64,000 nucleotides of DNA from Salinimicrobium sp035607535 (lineage in GTDB: Bacteria > Bacteroidota > Bacteroidia > Flavobacteriales > Flavobacteriaceae): positions 15,075-79,074 of the forward strand of contig NZ_JAYDZX010000013.1 of the NCBI RefSeq assembly GCF_035607535.1, in the 5' to 3' direction. Below are positions 24,960-34,343 of this stretch, piece by piece. A model generated the notes under the pieces. It saw only the letters and a list, made by a program, of their open reading frames with translations. It ran no database searches and was not told the DNA's origin. Position 1 is the stretch's first letter, and every line of letters starts with the position of its first letter. The translations under genes were made by a program, and so were the position numbers.

Positions 24960-26891
24960 ATGAAAAAAATTGCAGTTCTTTTTCTGTTCTTGCAGATGTT
25001 TGTCGTTCAGGCTTTTGCACAACAATACAAATATCACATTGTAAAAAGAGGAGAAACTACAGCGCAGATCGCAAGGCAATACAATATTTCTGAAGAAACC
25101 CTTTTTAGATATAATCCCGATGCCCGTCGTGGAATAAAACCTGAGGGAAAACTTGTGGTTCCTGTTACCACAGGGCGCACAGAAACAGCTCAAGCTCCTG
25201 GAGATGAAAAGCAGCAGTTTGTGATGCACAGGGTGAAGCGGCAGGAAACTCTTTTCAGCCTTTCGCAAAAATATAACGTGAGCATTGAAGACATAAAAAG
25301 ATTCAACAAACATCTTTATTCTGAAGAGTTGCGCAGGGGGGAACGCATCAGGATTCCCCAGGGGACGTCCCAAGCTGTTACCCGGGCTGAGACTCCAACC
25401 CCTTCCCGTTCAAATCCATTAGACCTCAGTATTAAGGAGCATGTGGTACTTCCACAGGAAACCCTGTATGGGATTTCCCGTAGATACAATGTAACTATTG
25501 CCGACCTGCAAAGGCTTAATCCAAATATGGAAAGCCTGAAACCGGGGATGGTGATCAAAGTACGCAATGGAAATGTTGAAAAAGTAGTTGATGTTTACGG
25601 AAATCTGTTCAAATATTATCAGGTACAACCACAGGAAACAATTTTTAGTCTTACCCGCCGCTTCGGAATAAGCAGGGATTCTCTGGTTTCTTTAAATCCT
25701 GCTTTGGCCGATGGTTTAAAATCGGGTATGGTGCTAAGGATTCCTAATGTTGAACTGGCCGAAGGTGTGGGAGAATACGTCGCTGAAGAATATATTAACC
25801 TTGAGCGAAATATCACCAACTATAAGACCAAGAACCTCGTGGTAATGTTGCCTTTCAATAAGAACAAAGTTATTGTGACTGACAGTTCTGACAACTTTAA
25901 AGAAAGAATTAGAAAAGATAAGGTGATGCAGCTTTCCCTGGACTTTTACACCGGAGTACTTATGGCTGTTGATTCTGCCAAAATTCTTGGGATTTCAACA
26001 GATCTTACGGTTCTGGATACAGAACAAAATCCGGGGCAGGTGAATCTACTTCTTAACAGCAGGGATTTTGATAATGTTGACGCGGTTATTGGTCCGCTGT
26101 TGCAGTCTACTGTAGAGACAGTGGCCCGGGGATTGGAGCGAAGGAATATCCCTGTCATCTCTCCACTTACGAAAAAAGAAACTGCATCACTTGATAATTT
26201 CCTGCAGGCCCGTCCTACAGATGAGATGCTGAGTGAGGCAATGATCAATTATATTTCAGATCATTCCGCAGGCAAAAATCTAATTATTATTGCCGATGGG
26301 AGTGCTTCTGAAAAGCGAAGAAGGTTATCTTCAGCTTTTCCTTCAGCAAGGCTTATCACTCCTTCTGAAGGCGGATCTTTGAATCAGGCGCAAATGGCAG
26401 AGGCCCTGGACAAGACAAGGCCAAACTGGATCATTCTGGAATCAAGTAAGATTGGAATTTTAAGTAATGCCACTTCATACCTAAATTCCCTCGCTGACAG
26501 CTATAAAATAACTCTTCTCACCACCGACCGGAATAAGTCTTTTGACAGTGACAATATTTCGAACAATCACCTTGGAAAGCTGAATTTCCATTATCCGTCG
26601 GTTGACCGCTCATTTGATCCTGTTAAGAACCGGAACTTCATAAAAAAATATGTGGAGAAGTACGGTGTTACACCAGATGCAGCGGCGGTAAGAGGTTTTG
26701 ATGTCACTTATGATGTGCTGTTAAGACTTGCTTCGGCTGAAGATCTTTATGAGTCTATTAAGCAGGAAGGGACCACTCAATATGTAGAGAATAAATTCAA
26801 GTACGAACATCGCCCGAATGGTGGTTATATAAATAATGCTATTTACATTGTTTCCTACGATCGTAATCTCAATCTAAACGTAGTGCGCTAA
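24960..26891 (+). CDS. LysM-repeat protein with periplasmic-binding (amino-acid receptor-like) C-terminal domain
   Basis: Secreted protein of 643 residues. After a signal peptide (LFLQMFVVQAFAQ) come four LysM peptidoglycan-binding repeats at about 23-68, 86-133, 158-202 and 218-263 (RGETTAQIAR, RQETLFSLSQ, PQETLYGISR, PQETIFSLTR). The rest (about 290-640) resembles a type I periplasmic binding fold of the LivJ/LppC type (VMLPFNKNKV, DAVIGPLLQST). It is probably a cell-wall-bound sensor or cell-envelope assembly factor. The stop overlaps the OsmC start by one base. Confidence 0.88.
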   Translation: MKKIAVLFLFLQMFVVQAFAQQYKYHIVKRGETTAQIARQYNISEETLFRYNPDARRGIKPEGKLVVPVTTGRTETAQAPGDEKQQFVMHRVKRQETLFSLSQKYNVSIEDIKRFNKHLYSEELRRGERIRIPQGTSQAVTRAETPTPSRSNPLDLSIKEHVVLPQETLYGISRRYNVTIADLQRLNPNMESLKPGMVIKVRNGNVEKVVDVYGNLFKYYQVQPQETIFSLTRRFGISRDSLVSLNPALADGLKSGMVLRIPNVELAEGVGEYVAEEYINLERNITNYKTKNLVVMLPFNKNKVIVTDSSDNFKERIRKDKVMQLSLDFYTGVLMAVDSAKILGISTDLTVLDTEQNPGQVNLLLNSRDFDNVDAVIGPLLQSTVETVARGLERRNIPVISPLTKKETASLDNFLQARPTDEMLSEAMINYISDHSAGKNLIIIADGSASEKRRRLSSAFPSARLITPSEGGSLNQAQMAEALDKTRPNWIILESSKIGILSNATSYLNSLADSYKITLLTTDRNKSFDSDNISNNHLGKLNFHYPSVDRSFDPVKNRNFIKKYVEKYGVTPDAAAVRGFDVTYDVLLRLASAEDLYESIKQEGTTQYVENKFKYEHRPNGGYINNAIYIVSYDRNLNLNVVR

Positions 26892-27310
26892 TGACATCAA
26901 AAGTCACATATCTGGGCGAACTGAGGACGCAGTGCGAGCACCTGCAGAGTAAAGATACTTTTATAACAGATGCTCCTGTAGACAATCAGGGAAAAGGGGA
27001 GGCTTTTTCTCCAACCGATACTGTTGCTACAGCTTTGGCCAGTTGCATGTTTACCATTATTGGAATTAAGGCACGGGATCTGGGCATTAAAGTAGAAGGA
27101 GCTGTTGCTGAAGTAACAAAGACGATGGCTGCCGATCCCAGAAGGATTTCGGGCATAAAAGTGGTTATTTCCTTTCCGGCTTCCTATGAAGAAAAACACC
27201 AGAAGATCCTGGAACGTGCAGCGAAGACATGTCCCGTGCTGTATAGTTTACATCCCGATATTGTTCTGGACATAAGTTTTCACTACAAGCATGAAAAAAG
27301 CGATTCTTAG
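26891..27310 (+). CDS. OsmC/Ohr family peroxiredoxin-like protein
   Basis: Protein of 139 residues with the two redox cysteines in place: one in ALASCMFTIIGIKARDLG (about residue 54) and one in KTCPVLYSL (about 116). The family reduces organic hydroperoxides using thiols. The ATG overlaps the LysM protein stop (TAATG), and the 3' end overlaps the next gene by 20 bases, indicating a tight operon. Confidence 0.92.
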   Translation: MTSKVTYLGELRTQCEHLQSKDTFITDAPVDNQGKGEAFSPTDTVATALASCMFTIIGIKARDLGIKVEGAVAEVTKTMAADPRRISGIKVVISFPASYEEKHQKILERAAKTCPVLYSLHPDIVLDISFHYKHEKSDS

Positions 27311-27842
27311 TAGCCTTTTACTTCTTCTCATTTCTTTTGGGACACAGGCTCAAATGGAAGAGGAAAGGCTGGGATGGAAGGAGAATGTTCTTACCTGGAG
27401 TGACTTCAAAGGTACACCAGATCCTGCCAGTCCTTTTGCTGCCAATACCAGTTCCGGGATCTCCTATGGCTGGTCTATGAAAGGTTCTGCCGCGGGAAAG
27501 GAATATACATACGAAGTAACTTCTTTTTTTATTCCGGGGAAGTCATGGGTGAAAGGTGGTAGTGCTTCAGCCAACCTTCTTGCGCATGAACAGCTGCACT
27601 TTGACATTACTGAACTTTTCGCAAGAAAACTTCGGAAAGCCCTTGCAGAATTCGATTTTGTCAATGCCCGTAATTTGAAGGCAGATCTACAGGCGCTTTA
27701 CAAGCATGCTGAAAAGGAGCGTGCTCTTATGCAACAAAAGTTTGATGTGGAAACAAGGCATAGCATGAACGCAGCTGCCCAGCTCGAATGGCAAAAACTA
27801 ATTAAAGAAGAACTAAGTAAATTGGAGAAATTCTCCTCTTAA
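27291..27842 (+). CDS. Secreted DUF922-like protein with HExxH motif
   Basis: Protein of 183 residues with signal peptide (SSLLLLLISFGTQAQ). The mature part begins LGWKENVLTWSDFKG and includes LLAHEQLHFDITELFARKL, an HExxH zinc-protease-type motif at about residues 101-105, as seen in DUF922. It may be a periplasmic metallopeptidase, but catalysis has to my knowledge not been established. The 5' end overlaps osmC by 20 bases and the 3' end overlaps the convergent oxidoreductase gene by 4. Confidence 0.8.
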   Translation: MKKAILSSLLLLLISFGTQAQMEEERLGWKENVLTWSDFKGTPDPASPFAANTSSGISYGWSMKGSAAGKEYTYEVTSFFIPGKSWVKGGSASANLLAHEQLHFDITELFARKLRKALAEFDFVNARNLKADLQALYKHAEKERALMQQKFDVETRHSMNAAAQLEWQKLIKEELSKLEKFSS

Positions 27843-28780
27843 AGAGCAGCTACTTCAGCTTTTGCTTCTTCGAATTCCTTTAGCATATCCTGCAGGATCT
27901 CTGCGGCCGGTTTTATATCATGGATAAGCCCTGAAATTTGACCAATCTCCAGTTCCCCTTCATCAAGATCCCCTTCAAACATTCCTTTCTTAGCCCTGGC
28001 ACGACCAAGAAGTTCTATTAATTCATCTTTTGAAGGATTTTTCGAATAAAGCTCGGTTACCTGTTCGAAAAAGCGATTTTTAAGCAGTCTTACAGGAGCG
28101 AGTTCTTTTAATGTGAGCACGGTATCTCCTTCTTTTGCCTGCACTACCATTTCCTTAAATTTGGGATGAGACGAAGCTTCATTACTGGCGACAAAACGGC
28201 TTCCCACTTGCACTGCATCTGCTCCCAACACCATTGCTGCGAGCATTCCGCGACCGGTGGCAATTCCTCCGGCAGCAATTAACGGGATCTTGATCTGTTC
28301 CTTAACCATAGGAATGAGCGTAAAGGTGGTTGTTTCATCCCGACCGTTATGGCCTCCTGCTTCAAAACCTTCGGCAACAACAGCATCCACACCCGCTGCT
28401 TCTGCTTTTAGTGCAAATTTTACGCTACTTACCACGTGAACTACTTTAATTCCCTTTTCCTGCAGGTGAGCAGTCCAGGTCTTTGGGTTTCCGGCAGATG
28501 TGAAAACAATAGGAACTCCCTCTTCAATAATGATCTCCATGATCTGCTCGAGATTGGGATAGAGCATGGGTACATTTACAGCAAATGGAAAGGAAGTCGC
28601 TTTTTTACATTTTTGAATATGCTCCCTAAGCACTTCCGGATACATGGAGCCGGCTCCAATAATGCCTAATCCGCCGTTATTGCTCACTGCACTGGCTAAC
28701 TTCCAGCCACTGGCCCAGATCATTCCGGCTTGAATTATCGGATATTTAATATTGAAGAGTTGGGTAATTCTGTTGGTCAT
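27839..28780 (-). CDS. Nitronate monooxygenase/enoyl-reductase-like flavin oxidoreductase
   Basis: Protein of 313 residues with the FMN-dependent TIM barrel of the nitropropane dioxygenase family: YPIIQAGMIWASGWKLASAVSNNGGLG in pieces, GVDAVVAEGFEAGGHNG (about 130-146), PLIAAGGIATGRGM and GADAVQVGSRF. Members oxidise nitronates or, in the FabK subgroup, reduce enoyl-ACP; the active residue pattern does not let me choose. It lies downstream of mnmA on the same strand but is separated by a strong hairpin. Confidence 0.9.
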   Translation of the reverse strand: MTNRITQLFNIKYPIIQAGMIWASGWKLASAVSNNGGLGIIGAGSMYPEVLREHIQKCKKATSFPFAVNVPMLYPNLEQIMEIIIEEGVPIVFTSAGNPKTWTAHLQEKGIKVVHVVSSVKFALKAEAAGVDAVVAEGFEAGGHNGRDETTTFTLIPMVKEQIKIPLIAAGGIATGRGMLAAMVLGADAVQVGSRFVASNEASSHPKFKEMVVQAKEGDTVLTLKELAPVRLLKNRFFEQVTELYSKNPSKDELIELLGRARAKKGMFEGDLDEGELEIGQISGLIHDIKPAAEILQDMLKEFEEAKAEVAAL

Positions 28781-28794
28781 AATTAGGTCAAATA

Positions 28795-28828
28795 AACCCT
28801 GTCAGGGGTTTGGAACCCTGACAGGGTT
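28795..28828. terminator. 13-bp stem hairpin between mnmA and the oxidoreductase
   Basis: AACCCTGTCAGGG (28795-28807) and CCCTGACAGGGTT (28816-28828) with an 8-base loop. In the minus direction it follows mnmA by 18 bases and is trailed by TTTATTT. The arms themselves are near-palindromic (CCCTGTCAGGG), unusual for a plain terminator. Confidence 0.75.
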
Positions 28829-28846
28829 GAAAAGTTCTTTTGCAAA

Positions 28847-30034
28847 TTAAGAAATTACTCCCGATCCTATTAGTTCATCCTCGAGATACCAGGCAACAAA
28901 CTGACCTTCGGTAATGGAAGCCTGCGGTTCATCAAAAATAACATACATTCCATTCGCTGTTTGGAACAAAGTTGCAGGTTGTAGGTCCTGACGATAGCGG
29001 ATGCGGGCTTTGACCTGCATCTCCTCATCTTCTTTCAGGCGGAGGTCGGGACGAACCCAGTGTGTCTCATCGGGAGAAACGAAAAGCCCGCGGCGATAGA
29101 TTCCTGGGTGGTCTTTTCCCTGTCCGGTATAGATGACGTTTTCCTCAACATCAGTTTCAATGACGAATAGCGGTTCAGGTGTTCCTCCTACAGCAAGGCC
29201 TTTGCGCTGGCCTTTGGTGAAGTAGTGTGCTCCCTGGTGCCTGCCAACTTTTTTCCCTTCGGAAGTATCATAGGTGTATTTTCTGGCCAGAAAGTCAAGT
29301 TCTTCCTGTTTGCTTTGAAACTCGGGAGTGGAATTTTGAAACTTATCTTCGGAAGCAGGGATCTCTACAATATCACCTTCCTTTGGCTGTAACTTCTGCT
29401 GAAGGAATTCCGGAAGCCTTACTTTTCCAATAAAGCAGAGGCCCTGAGAATCCTTCTTTTCGGCTGTGACAAGGTTTTGTTCAGCAGCGATTTGACGTAC
29501 TTCACTCTTCTGAAGTTCTCCTATGGGGAATAAGGTTTTTGCCAGCTGTTCCTGTGATAGCTGACATAGAAAATATGACTGATCTTTATTCTTATCCTTT
29601 CCGGAAAGCAGACGGTAGACCTGCTGTCCAGCTACAGTAGCTTCCCCTTTACGGCAATAGTGGCCGGTGGCAACATAATCGGCCCCAAGAGAAAGGGCAA
29701 TTTTCATAAAGACATCAAATTTTATTTCGCGGTTACAGAGCACATCGGGGTTTGGAGTGCGGCCACGTTCATATTCATTGAACATATAATCCACGATCCG
29801 TTCCTTATACTCTGCACTTAGATCTACAGTCTGGAACGGAATTCCAAGTTTATCGGCCACCAGCATGGCATCGTTGGAATCATCAAGCCAGGGACATTCC
29901 TTGGATATGGTCACACCTTCGTCATGCCAGTTCTTCATAAAGAGGCCAATAACCTCGTAACCCTGTTCTTTTAAGAGATAGGCTGCTACACTGGAATCTA
30001 CACCACCCGATAAACCTACAACTACTCTTTTCAT
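28847..30034 (-). CDS. mnmA: tRNA-specific 2-thiouridylase MnmA
   Basis: Protein of 395 residues that thiolates U34 of Lys, Glu and Gln tRNAs. It has the PP-loop GLSGGVDSSVA (8-18), the cysteines of the thiolation pair in DVLCNREIKF (about 101) and GLCFIG (about 197), and the C-terminal beta-barrel domains. Two of its substrates, the tRNA-Lys (TTT) genes, are in this window. A -7 box (CAAAATTA on the plus strand, 30063-30070) lies 29 bases upstream. Confidence 0.95.
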   Translation of the reverse strand: MKRVVVGLSGGVDSSVAAYLLKEQGYEVIGLFMKNWHDEGVTISKECPWLDDSNDAMLVADKLGIPFQTVDLSAEYKERIVDYMFNEYERGRTPNPDVLCNREIKFDVFMKIALSLGADYVATGHYCRKGEATVAGQQVYRLLSGKDKNKDQSYFLCQLSQEQLAKTLFPIGELQKSEVRQIAAEQNLVTAEKKDSQGLCFIGKVRLPEFLQQKLQPKEGDIVEIPASEDKFQNSTPEFQSKQEELDFLARKYTYDTSEGKKVGRHQGAHYFTKGQRKGLAVGGTPEPLFVIETDVEENVIYTGQGKDHPGIYRRGLFVSPDETHWVRPDLRLKEDEEMQVKARIRYRQDLQPATLFQTANGMYVIFDEPQASITEGQFVAWYLEDELIGSGVIS

Positions 30035-30062
30035 GATTCTTCTCCTGTCCTTGATTAGCCTG

Positions 30063-30070
30063 CAAAATTA
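30063..30070 (-). promoter_or_regulatory. mnmA promoter -7 box
   Basis: TAATTTTG on the minus strand, an exact TAnnTTTG, 28 bases before the mnmA ATG; the -33 box (TTC) is weak. Confidence 0.5.
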
Positions 30071-30120
30071 CACAAAATTTGCCATTTTGAGAAGGAGGGG
30101 CCGAGTGGAGAAAAAGGGTA

Positions 30121-30171
30121 GAAAAGAAAAAGGCGGCCATGGCCGCCTCTCAAAAATGTTATTCCAGGATC
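30121..30171 (-). terminator. Terminator of the lipocalin-like lipoprotein, with attached CAAAAATG half-site
   Basis: Perfect 16-base palindrome GGCGGCCATGGCCGCC (30132-30147), followed on the minus strand by TTTTTCTTTTC. Next to it, CTCTCAAAAATG (30147-30158) is a half copy of the palindrome family. Confidence 0.8.
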
Positions 30172-30573
30172 CTATTTTTGGAAAGTAAGTACCACCGGAA
30201 AAGATTGTACGCTGGTATTGAAATTAAATTGATTAGCTCCCGAAAAAGTAACTGTTCCCGTCACGTCACCTACTTCCGGAACTGAAACTGTGTAACTGTT
30301 CCCGGAATTCTTTACCCAGGTACCTTCACTGGAACTCTCTGCGCAGTCGTTTTCAGAATCATAGAGTGTCCACATGGCGGTACCATTTGCGGTAAAAGTA
30401 ATTTCAGGATTGTCTGGGCAGGAATTGAAATCCCAACCTGGTACAGAAGGGGTCACAGCGGTGAGTTCCCATGTTCCGGTTATTGATTGCTCTTCATCAT
30501 TGTTATCGTCATCGCTGCAGGATGCAAAAAGGAATAGTCCAAAAGCTGCAAATAATAAAAGATACTTTTTCAT
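30172..30573 (-). CDS. Lipocalin-like lipoprotein
   Basis: Protein of 133 residues. Signal peptide with lipobox FASC and the Asp-rich tether SDDDNNDEEQ, then SITGTWELTAV and a small beta-barrel sequence resembling the lipocalin-like 'GTW' domain. Two further cysteines (NSCPDNP and ENDCAES) might form a disulfide. Likely outer-membrane anchored, surface or periplasmic; ligand unknown. Own terminator behind. Confidence 0.8.
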   Translation of the reverse strand: MKKYLLLFAAFGLFLFASCSDDDNNDEEQSITGTWELTAVTPSVPGWDFNSCPDNPEITFTANGTAMWTLYDSENDCAESSSEGTWVKNSGNSYTVSVPEVGDVTGTVTFSGANQFNFNTSVQSFPVVLTFQK

Positions 30574-30617
30574 AAGTTTTTAATTAAGAGTAAAGTAAAT
30601 ATATCAATTAAAAGATG

Positions 30618-31301
30618 CTATTTAAAAATTTTCTCTTCTTTTAATTTCCCATTTTCGTAATAGCGCCATGTGCCATGGTGTTTATTATCGCGGTATTGTC
30701 CTTCACTCATGAGCTCGCCTTTACCATTAAAGAATTTCGCCGGGCCATGTAATTCGCCATTCCTATAGGTGAGGTCTTCAAGTACCACCCCCTTGACTGA
30801 ATGCAATTTTCTGCTTCCCTCCAGGTTGCCCTCCAGGTAATTTGCTTCTTCTGCCAATGTTCCATTATCATAAAACACCTTTTTGGGACCATGGAGTTTT
30901 CCATCTTTATAGGTTTCGGTCATCATTACTTTGTTGGAATTCTTGTGAAAATAGGTCCAGAGGCCGGTGCGCTGTTGATCTTGCATTTCCCCCTGGCTAA
31001 TTATTTTTCCTTTCTGGGAAAGGTATTTGACGTTTGCCGTTTTGGAGGTGGTATCAAACTCCATTAGAGCTACGGGTTGTTTAAGCCCTTCTTGATAATA
31101 TTTAAACAAACCAACCCTCCTTCCGTGGTGAAACCGGCCTTCATATTTTAGCGATAAGCTTGATTTATCAAAATATTCCACCCATTTTCCATGTTTTTTT
31201 CCATTAGCATCGAGACGGTTTAATTCTTCCTGAGCCCGGAGTACTTGGGAATTCATGAATAATAAACAGCTTGCCAGAAGGGAGTAGCAAAATCTTATCA
31301 T
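30618..31301 (-). CDS. Secreted MORN-like (YwqK-type) repeat protein
   Basis: Protein of 227 residues with signal peptide (LLASCLLFMNSQVLRAQ). The mature part is a run of about seven repeats of the form GK.HG.W..Y...G.L (for example NGKKHGKWVEYFD, DGKLHGPKKVFYDNG, NGELHGPAKFFNGKG, DNKHHGTWRYYENGK). Databases label such proteins 'toxin-antitoxin YwqK antitoxin', but no toxin partner is here and a signal peptide is present, so I treat the repeats as structural only. Role unknown. Confidence 0.85.
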   Translation of the reverse strand: MIRFCYSLLASCLLFMNSQVLRAQEELNRLDANGKKHGKWVEYFDKSSLSLKYEGRFHHGRRVGLFKYYQEGLKQPVALMEFDTTSKTANVKYLSQKGKIISQGEMQDQQRTGLWTYFHKNSNKVMMTETYKDGKLHGPKKVFYDNGTLAEEANYLEGNLEGSRKLHSVKGVVLEDLTYRNGELHGPAKFFNGKGELMSEGQYRDNKHHGTWRYYENGKLKEEKIFK

Positions 31302-31335
31302 ATTGTGTTTAAATTAAATTAACTAAATATAAACA

Positions 31336-31364
31336 TTTGTGTTCTGTTTAAAAATATATCTTTG
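31336..31364 (+). promoter_or_regulatory. Fasciclin lipoprotein promoter
   Basis: TTTG (31336-31339) and TATCTTTG (31357-31364) with a 17-base spacer, slightly short of the usual 19. 24 bases before the ATG at 31389. Confidence 0.5.
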
Positions 31365-31388
31365 AAATGTAACAAAAAATCAGAACTC

Positions 31389-32363
31389 ATGACTTTAAAT
31401 TCAAATTTACAACAATTCCTCGCAGGATTATTCCTGTTGCTTACTTTCACTGCCTGCAGTGACGACGATGACGCTACCACTCCGCCGGTTGTGGAAACTA
31501 ATACTATTGCCGATTTTGTAGCCTCCAATGATAATTACTCTTCGCTTGAAGCAGCTCTCCAGGTGACAGGTATTACTGCAACTCTCGCCGGAACGGATAA
31601 TTACACTGTATTTGCACCAGATAATGACGCTTTTGCAGCATTTCTTGCAGATAACGGATTTTCTTCACTCTCGGAAGTTCCTGTGAGTGCTCTCACGCAG
31701 ATCTTACTTAATCACGTGCAGATGGGAGAAATAATGGCAGCCGATCTCTCTACAGGTTATATTGAAAGTATGGCTACCGGAAGTGCTTCAGATGATAACC
31801 TTTCCATGTATATAAGTACAGAGGATGGGGTGATGATCAATGGCGTAGCAACAGTTGAGCAGGCTAATATTGAAGTTGATAATGGAGTAATACACGCAGT
31901 AGATGCTGTAATAGGACTGCCAAGTGTCGTGACTTTTGCACTGGCCGATCCTACTTTTAATACACTTGTAGCGGCCCTTACCCGGGAAGATGATTTTACT
32001 TTTGTAAGTACGCTTATGAAAACCGGTTCTCCTGCCCCATTCACAGTATTTGCACCTACTAATGACGCCTTTGGTGCTCTACTTGAAGAACTTGAGATGA
32101 GCTCTCTGGAAGACATCCCTGAAGATGTTCTTGCTTCTACATTGGCCTACCACGTGGTTGCAGGAGCTAACGTGACTTCATCTATGCTGGCCGACGATAT
32201 GGAGGTTTCCACCCTTGCAGAACAATCTTTTACGATCGATTTGGATAATGGTGCCACAATAACCGATGCTAATGGTAGAACTTCCAATATAGTTGTTGTT
32301 GATGTCCAGGCAAATAATGGAGTTATACATGTTATTGACACAGTGATATTACCGGAAATGTAA
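31389..32363 (+). CDS. Fasciclin (FAS1) domain lipoprotein
   Basis: Protein of 324 residues. Lipobox FTAC with Asp-rich tether SDDDDATT, then two FAS1 adhesion domains at about 40-175 and 178-322, each with the 'YTVFAPDNDAFAAF / FTVFAPTNDAFGAL' H1 motif and the 'NGVIHAVDAVIGLP / NGVIHVIDTVILPE' H2 motif. FAS1 proteins mediate cell or matrix adhesion. The frame opens at 31362, but the promoter -7 box lies there, so the ATG at 31389 is preferred. Confidence 0.93.
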   Translation: MTLNSNLQQFLAGLFLLLTFTACSDDDDATTPPVVETNTIADFVASNDNYSSLEAALQVTGITATLAGTDNYTVFAPDNDAFAAFLADNGFSSLSEVPVSALTQILLNHVQMGEIMAADLSTGYIESMATGSASDDNLSMYISTEDGVMINGVATVEQANIEVDNGVIHAVDAVIGLPSVVTFALADPTFNTLVAALTREDDFTFVSTLMKTGSPAPFTVFAPTNDAFGALLEELEMSSLEDIPEDVLASTLAYHVVAGANVTSSMLADDMEVSTLAEQSFTIDLDNGATITDANGRTSNIVVVDVQANNGVIHVIDTVILPEM

Positions 32364-32391
32364 TTTTTTTAATAGGTGATTGGTTAATGCA

Positions 32392-32426
32392 GAAGAGCCC
32401 GGAAATTCCGGGCTCTTCATTTTTTT
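32392..32426. terminator. Bidirectional terminator between fasciclin gene and yidC
   Basis: GAAGAGCCCGG-aaatt-CCGGGCTCTTC followed by ATTTTTTT; the genes converge on it. Confidence 0.92.
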
Positions 32427-32439
32427 AAAAGGATAAATT

Positions 32440-34278
32440 TTATTTGCCTTTCTTTTTCTGTTGTTCTGCCTGCTCCATCATTTCCTGCATTTTTCGTGCA
32501 AATTTTCCTTGTTTCTTCGGCTTCTTTTTATTCTCCTGGATCTGAGCGTGGATCTTATCTTCATCGATGATGAAATTCTTGATCACCAACATGATCCCTA
32601 TAGTAATAAGGTTGGAAGTCAGATAATAAAGTGATAATCCACTTGCATAATTGTTAAAGAAAATCAGCATGAAAAGTGGAGACAGGTACATGATGAATTT
32701 CATGTTAGGCATCCCCGGCTGTTGTGCATTCTGCATCGTCTGTCCCGTTGTCATCATCATGTAAATGAAGATTGCAATAGAAGCCAGAATAGGGAACAAG
32801 CTCACGTGATCTCCATAGAATGGAATGTAGAATGGTAACTGAGCTATAGTATCATAACTGGAAAGGTCATCTGCCCATAAAAATCCTTTTTGTCTTAGCT
32901 GGAAAGCACTTGGGAAGAACATGAAAAGGGCATAGAAAACCGGCAGCTGCATTAAGGCAGGTAGACATCCGCTCATAGGACTGGCCCCGGCTTTGCTATA
33001 CAGCTTCATAGTCTCCTGCTGTTTTTTCATAGGGTTGTCCTTATACTTCTCGTTTAGTTCGTTGATCTCCGGCCGCAGCACCTTCATCTTCGCCTGAGAC
33101 AGGTACTGTTTGTACTGAACGGGAGACAACACGAGTTTGATCGCTATGGTCATTACAATAATTGCAATTCCATACCCCATGTAGTTGGTGATGAACGAGA
33201 AGAATGGTATGAAAACATATCTGTTGATCCAGCCAAAGATCCCCCAGCCCAGTGGCATGATCTCATCAAGATTGCGGTCGTAATCGTTGAGGATCTGGTA
33301 ATCACTTGGCCCATAGTACCAGTTCATATTGTAATTCAATTCCCCTCCTTTTAGCTCTAAAGGAAATGTAGAAGCAAAAGCTTTGGTGTAAAGGGTATCC
33401 ACCTCTTCATCCTCAACCAGGTCTTCAGACTTAAACTTTCCTGTTTCAAAAGGTGTATCGGTGAGCAGGATGGAAGTGAAGAAATGCTGTTTGTATGCAA
33501 CATAGGTGATGTCGTTCTCTTCATCTTCTCCATCGGTGACATAGTCATCATCACCTCCGTCATATTCATAGACGAGCTCGGTGTAACGGTTTTCGTAGCT
33601 AATACTCTTGGCATGACGGTAACCTTTTAGTTTCCAGTCAAGGACAATAGGCTCCGAAGAATTTAACACGTCATTTAATCCCTGGGAGCGAATAGTAAAG
33701 TCGAGCATGTATTCACCCGGCTTCAAAACATAACGGTATTCCAGGAATTCATCGGGTGAAACTTTGAGTTTCATGGAGACAATAGTATTATCTCCGCTTT
33801 TGGTCACGGTAGGTTCAAAGTAAAGGTCTTTTGTGTTCAGCACCCTGCCATCTGTAGTCGCAAATGTCAGGTTGAAAGAGGCGTTGTCGCCTTTTATCAA
33901 ATAAACAGGAATTGAATCAAAAGTCTTGAAATTCTTCATCCTTACTTCGGAAAGATAACCACCCTTATTAGAGAACTTGAGGTCTAAGACATCATTCTCC
34001 ACCGAAGTTTCATTCTCTGTAGCTGAAGGTAAGGTGGCCGAATATCCAAATTCGCCTAACCTGCTGGCTGCCCTTGCAACTGCAGCAGAATCTGCTTCTT
34101 GAAGCGCATTTGTTGTTGCCACTTGCTGCTCCTCATCCGGAGTGACTACAACTTGTTCTGTGGTGGTTTCTTCCTCAACTTCGGGGGCAGAGGGATTCAT
34201 GTACAACATCCAAAGCAGGATTCCTCCAATTAAAAGGAAACCTATCAGGGAATTAATATCTAATTTTTTTTCTTCCAT
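32440..34278 (-). CDS. yidC: Membrane protein insertase YidC
   Basis: Inner-membrane protein of 612 residues. One N-terminal helix (IGFLLIGGILLWMLYM), an acidic linker, the large periplasmic P1 domain (about 70-360), then five helices including WGIFGWINRYVFIPFF and the conserved QLPVFYALFMFF stretch, and a Lys/Gln-rich tail (KKKPKKQGK...QQKKKGK) that can bind ribosomes. The charged arginine of the insertase groove would lie near VLSPVQYKQYLSQAKMK. It follows pyrG by 65 bases on the same strand. Confidence 0.96.
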   Translation of the reverse strand: MEEKKLDINSLIGFLLIGGILLWMLYMNPSAPEVEEETTTEQVVVTPDEEQQVATTNALQEADSAAVARAASRLGEFGYSATLPSATENETSVENDVLDLKFSNKGGYLSEVRMKNFKTFDSIPVYLIKGDNASFNLTFATTDGRVLNTKDLYFEPTVTKSGDNTIVSMKLKVSPDEFLEYRYVLKPGEYMLDFTIRSQGLNDVLNSSEPIVLDWKLKGYRHAKSISYENRYTELVYEYDGGDDDYVTDGEDEENDITYVAYKQHFFTSILLTDTPFETGKFKSEDLVEDEEVDTLYTKAFASTFPLELKGGELNYNMNWYYGPSDYQILNDYDRNLDEIMPLGWGIFGWINRYVFIPFFSFITNYMGYGIAIIVMTIAIKLVLSPVQYKQYLSQAKMKVLRPEINELNEKYKDNPMKKQQETMKLYSKAGASPMSGCLPALMQLPVFYALFMFFPSAFQLRQKGFLWADDLSSYDTIAQLPFYIPFYGDHVSLFPILASIAIFIYMMMTTGQTMQNAQQPGMPNMKFIMYLSPLFMLIFFNNYASGLSLYYLTSNLITIGIMLVIKNFIIDEDKIHAQIQENKKKPKKQGKFARKMQEMMEQAEQQKKKGK

Positions 34279-34343
34279 TCTAAAAGTTAATAAGTGCGGG
34301 ATCTTCCGCTGTGCTTCCAGGTCAACTTTCTAACCAAACAAGC

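Noticed and set aside
30618..31301. Antitoxin of a toxin-antitoxin pair (YwqK label)
   Set aside because: The protein has a signal peptide and no toxin gene is adjacent; the label comes only from MORN-like repeats.
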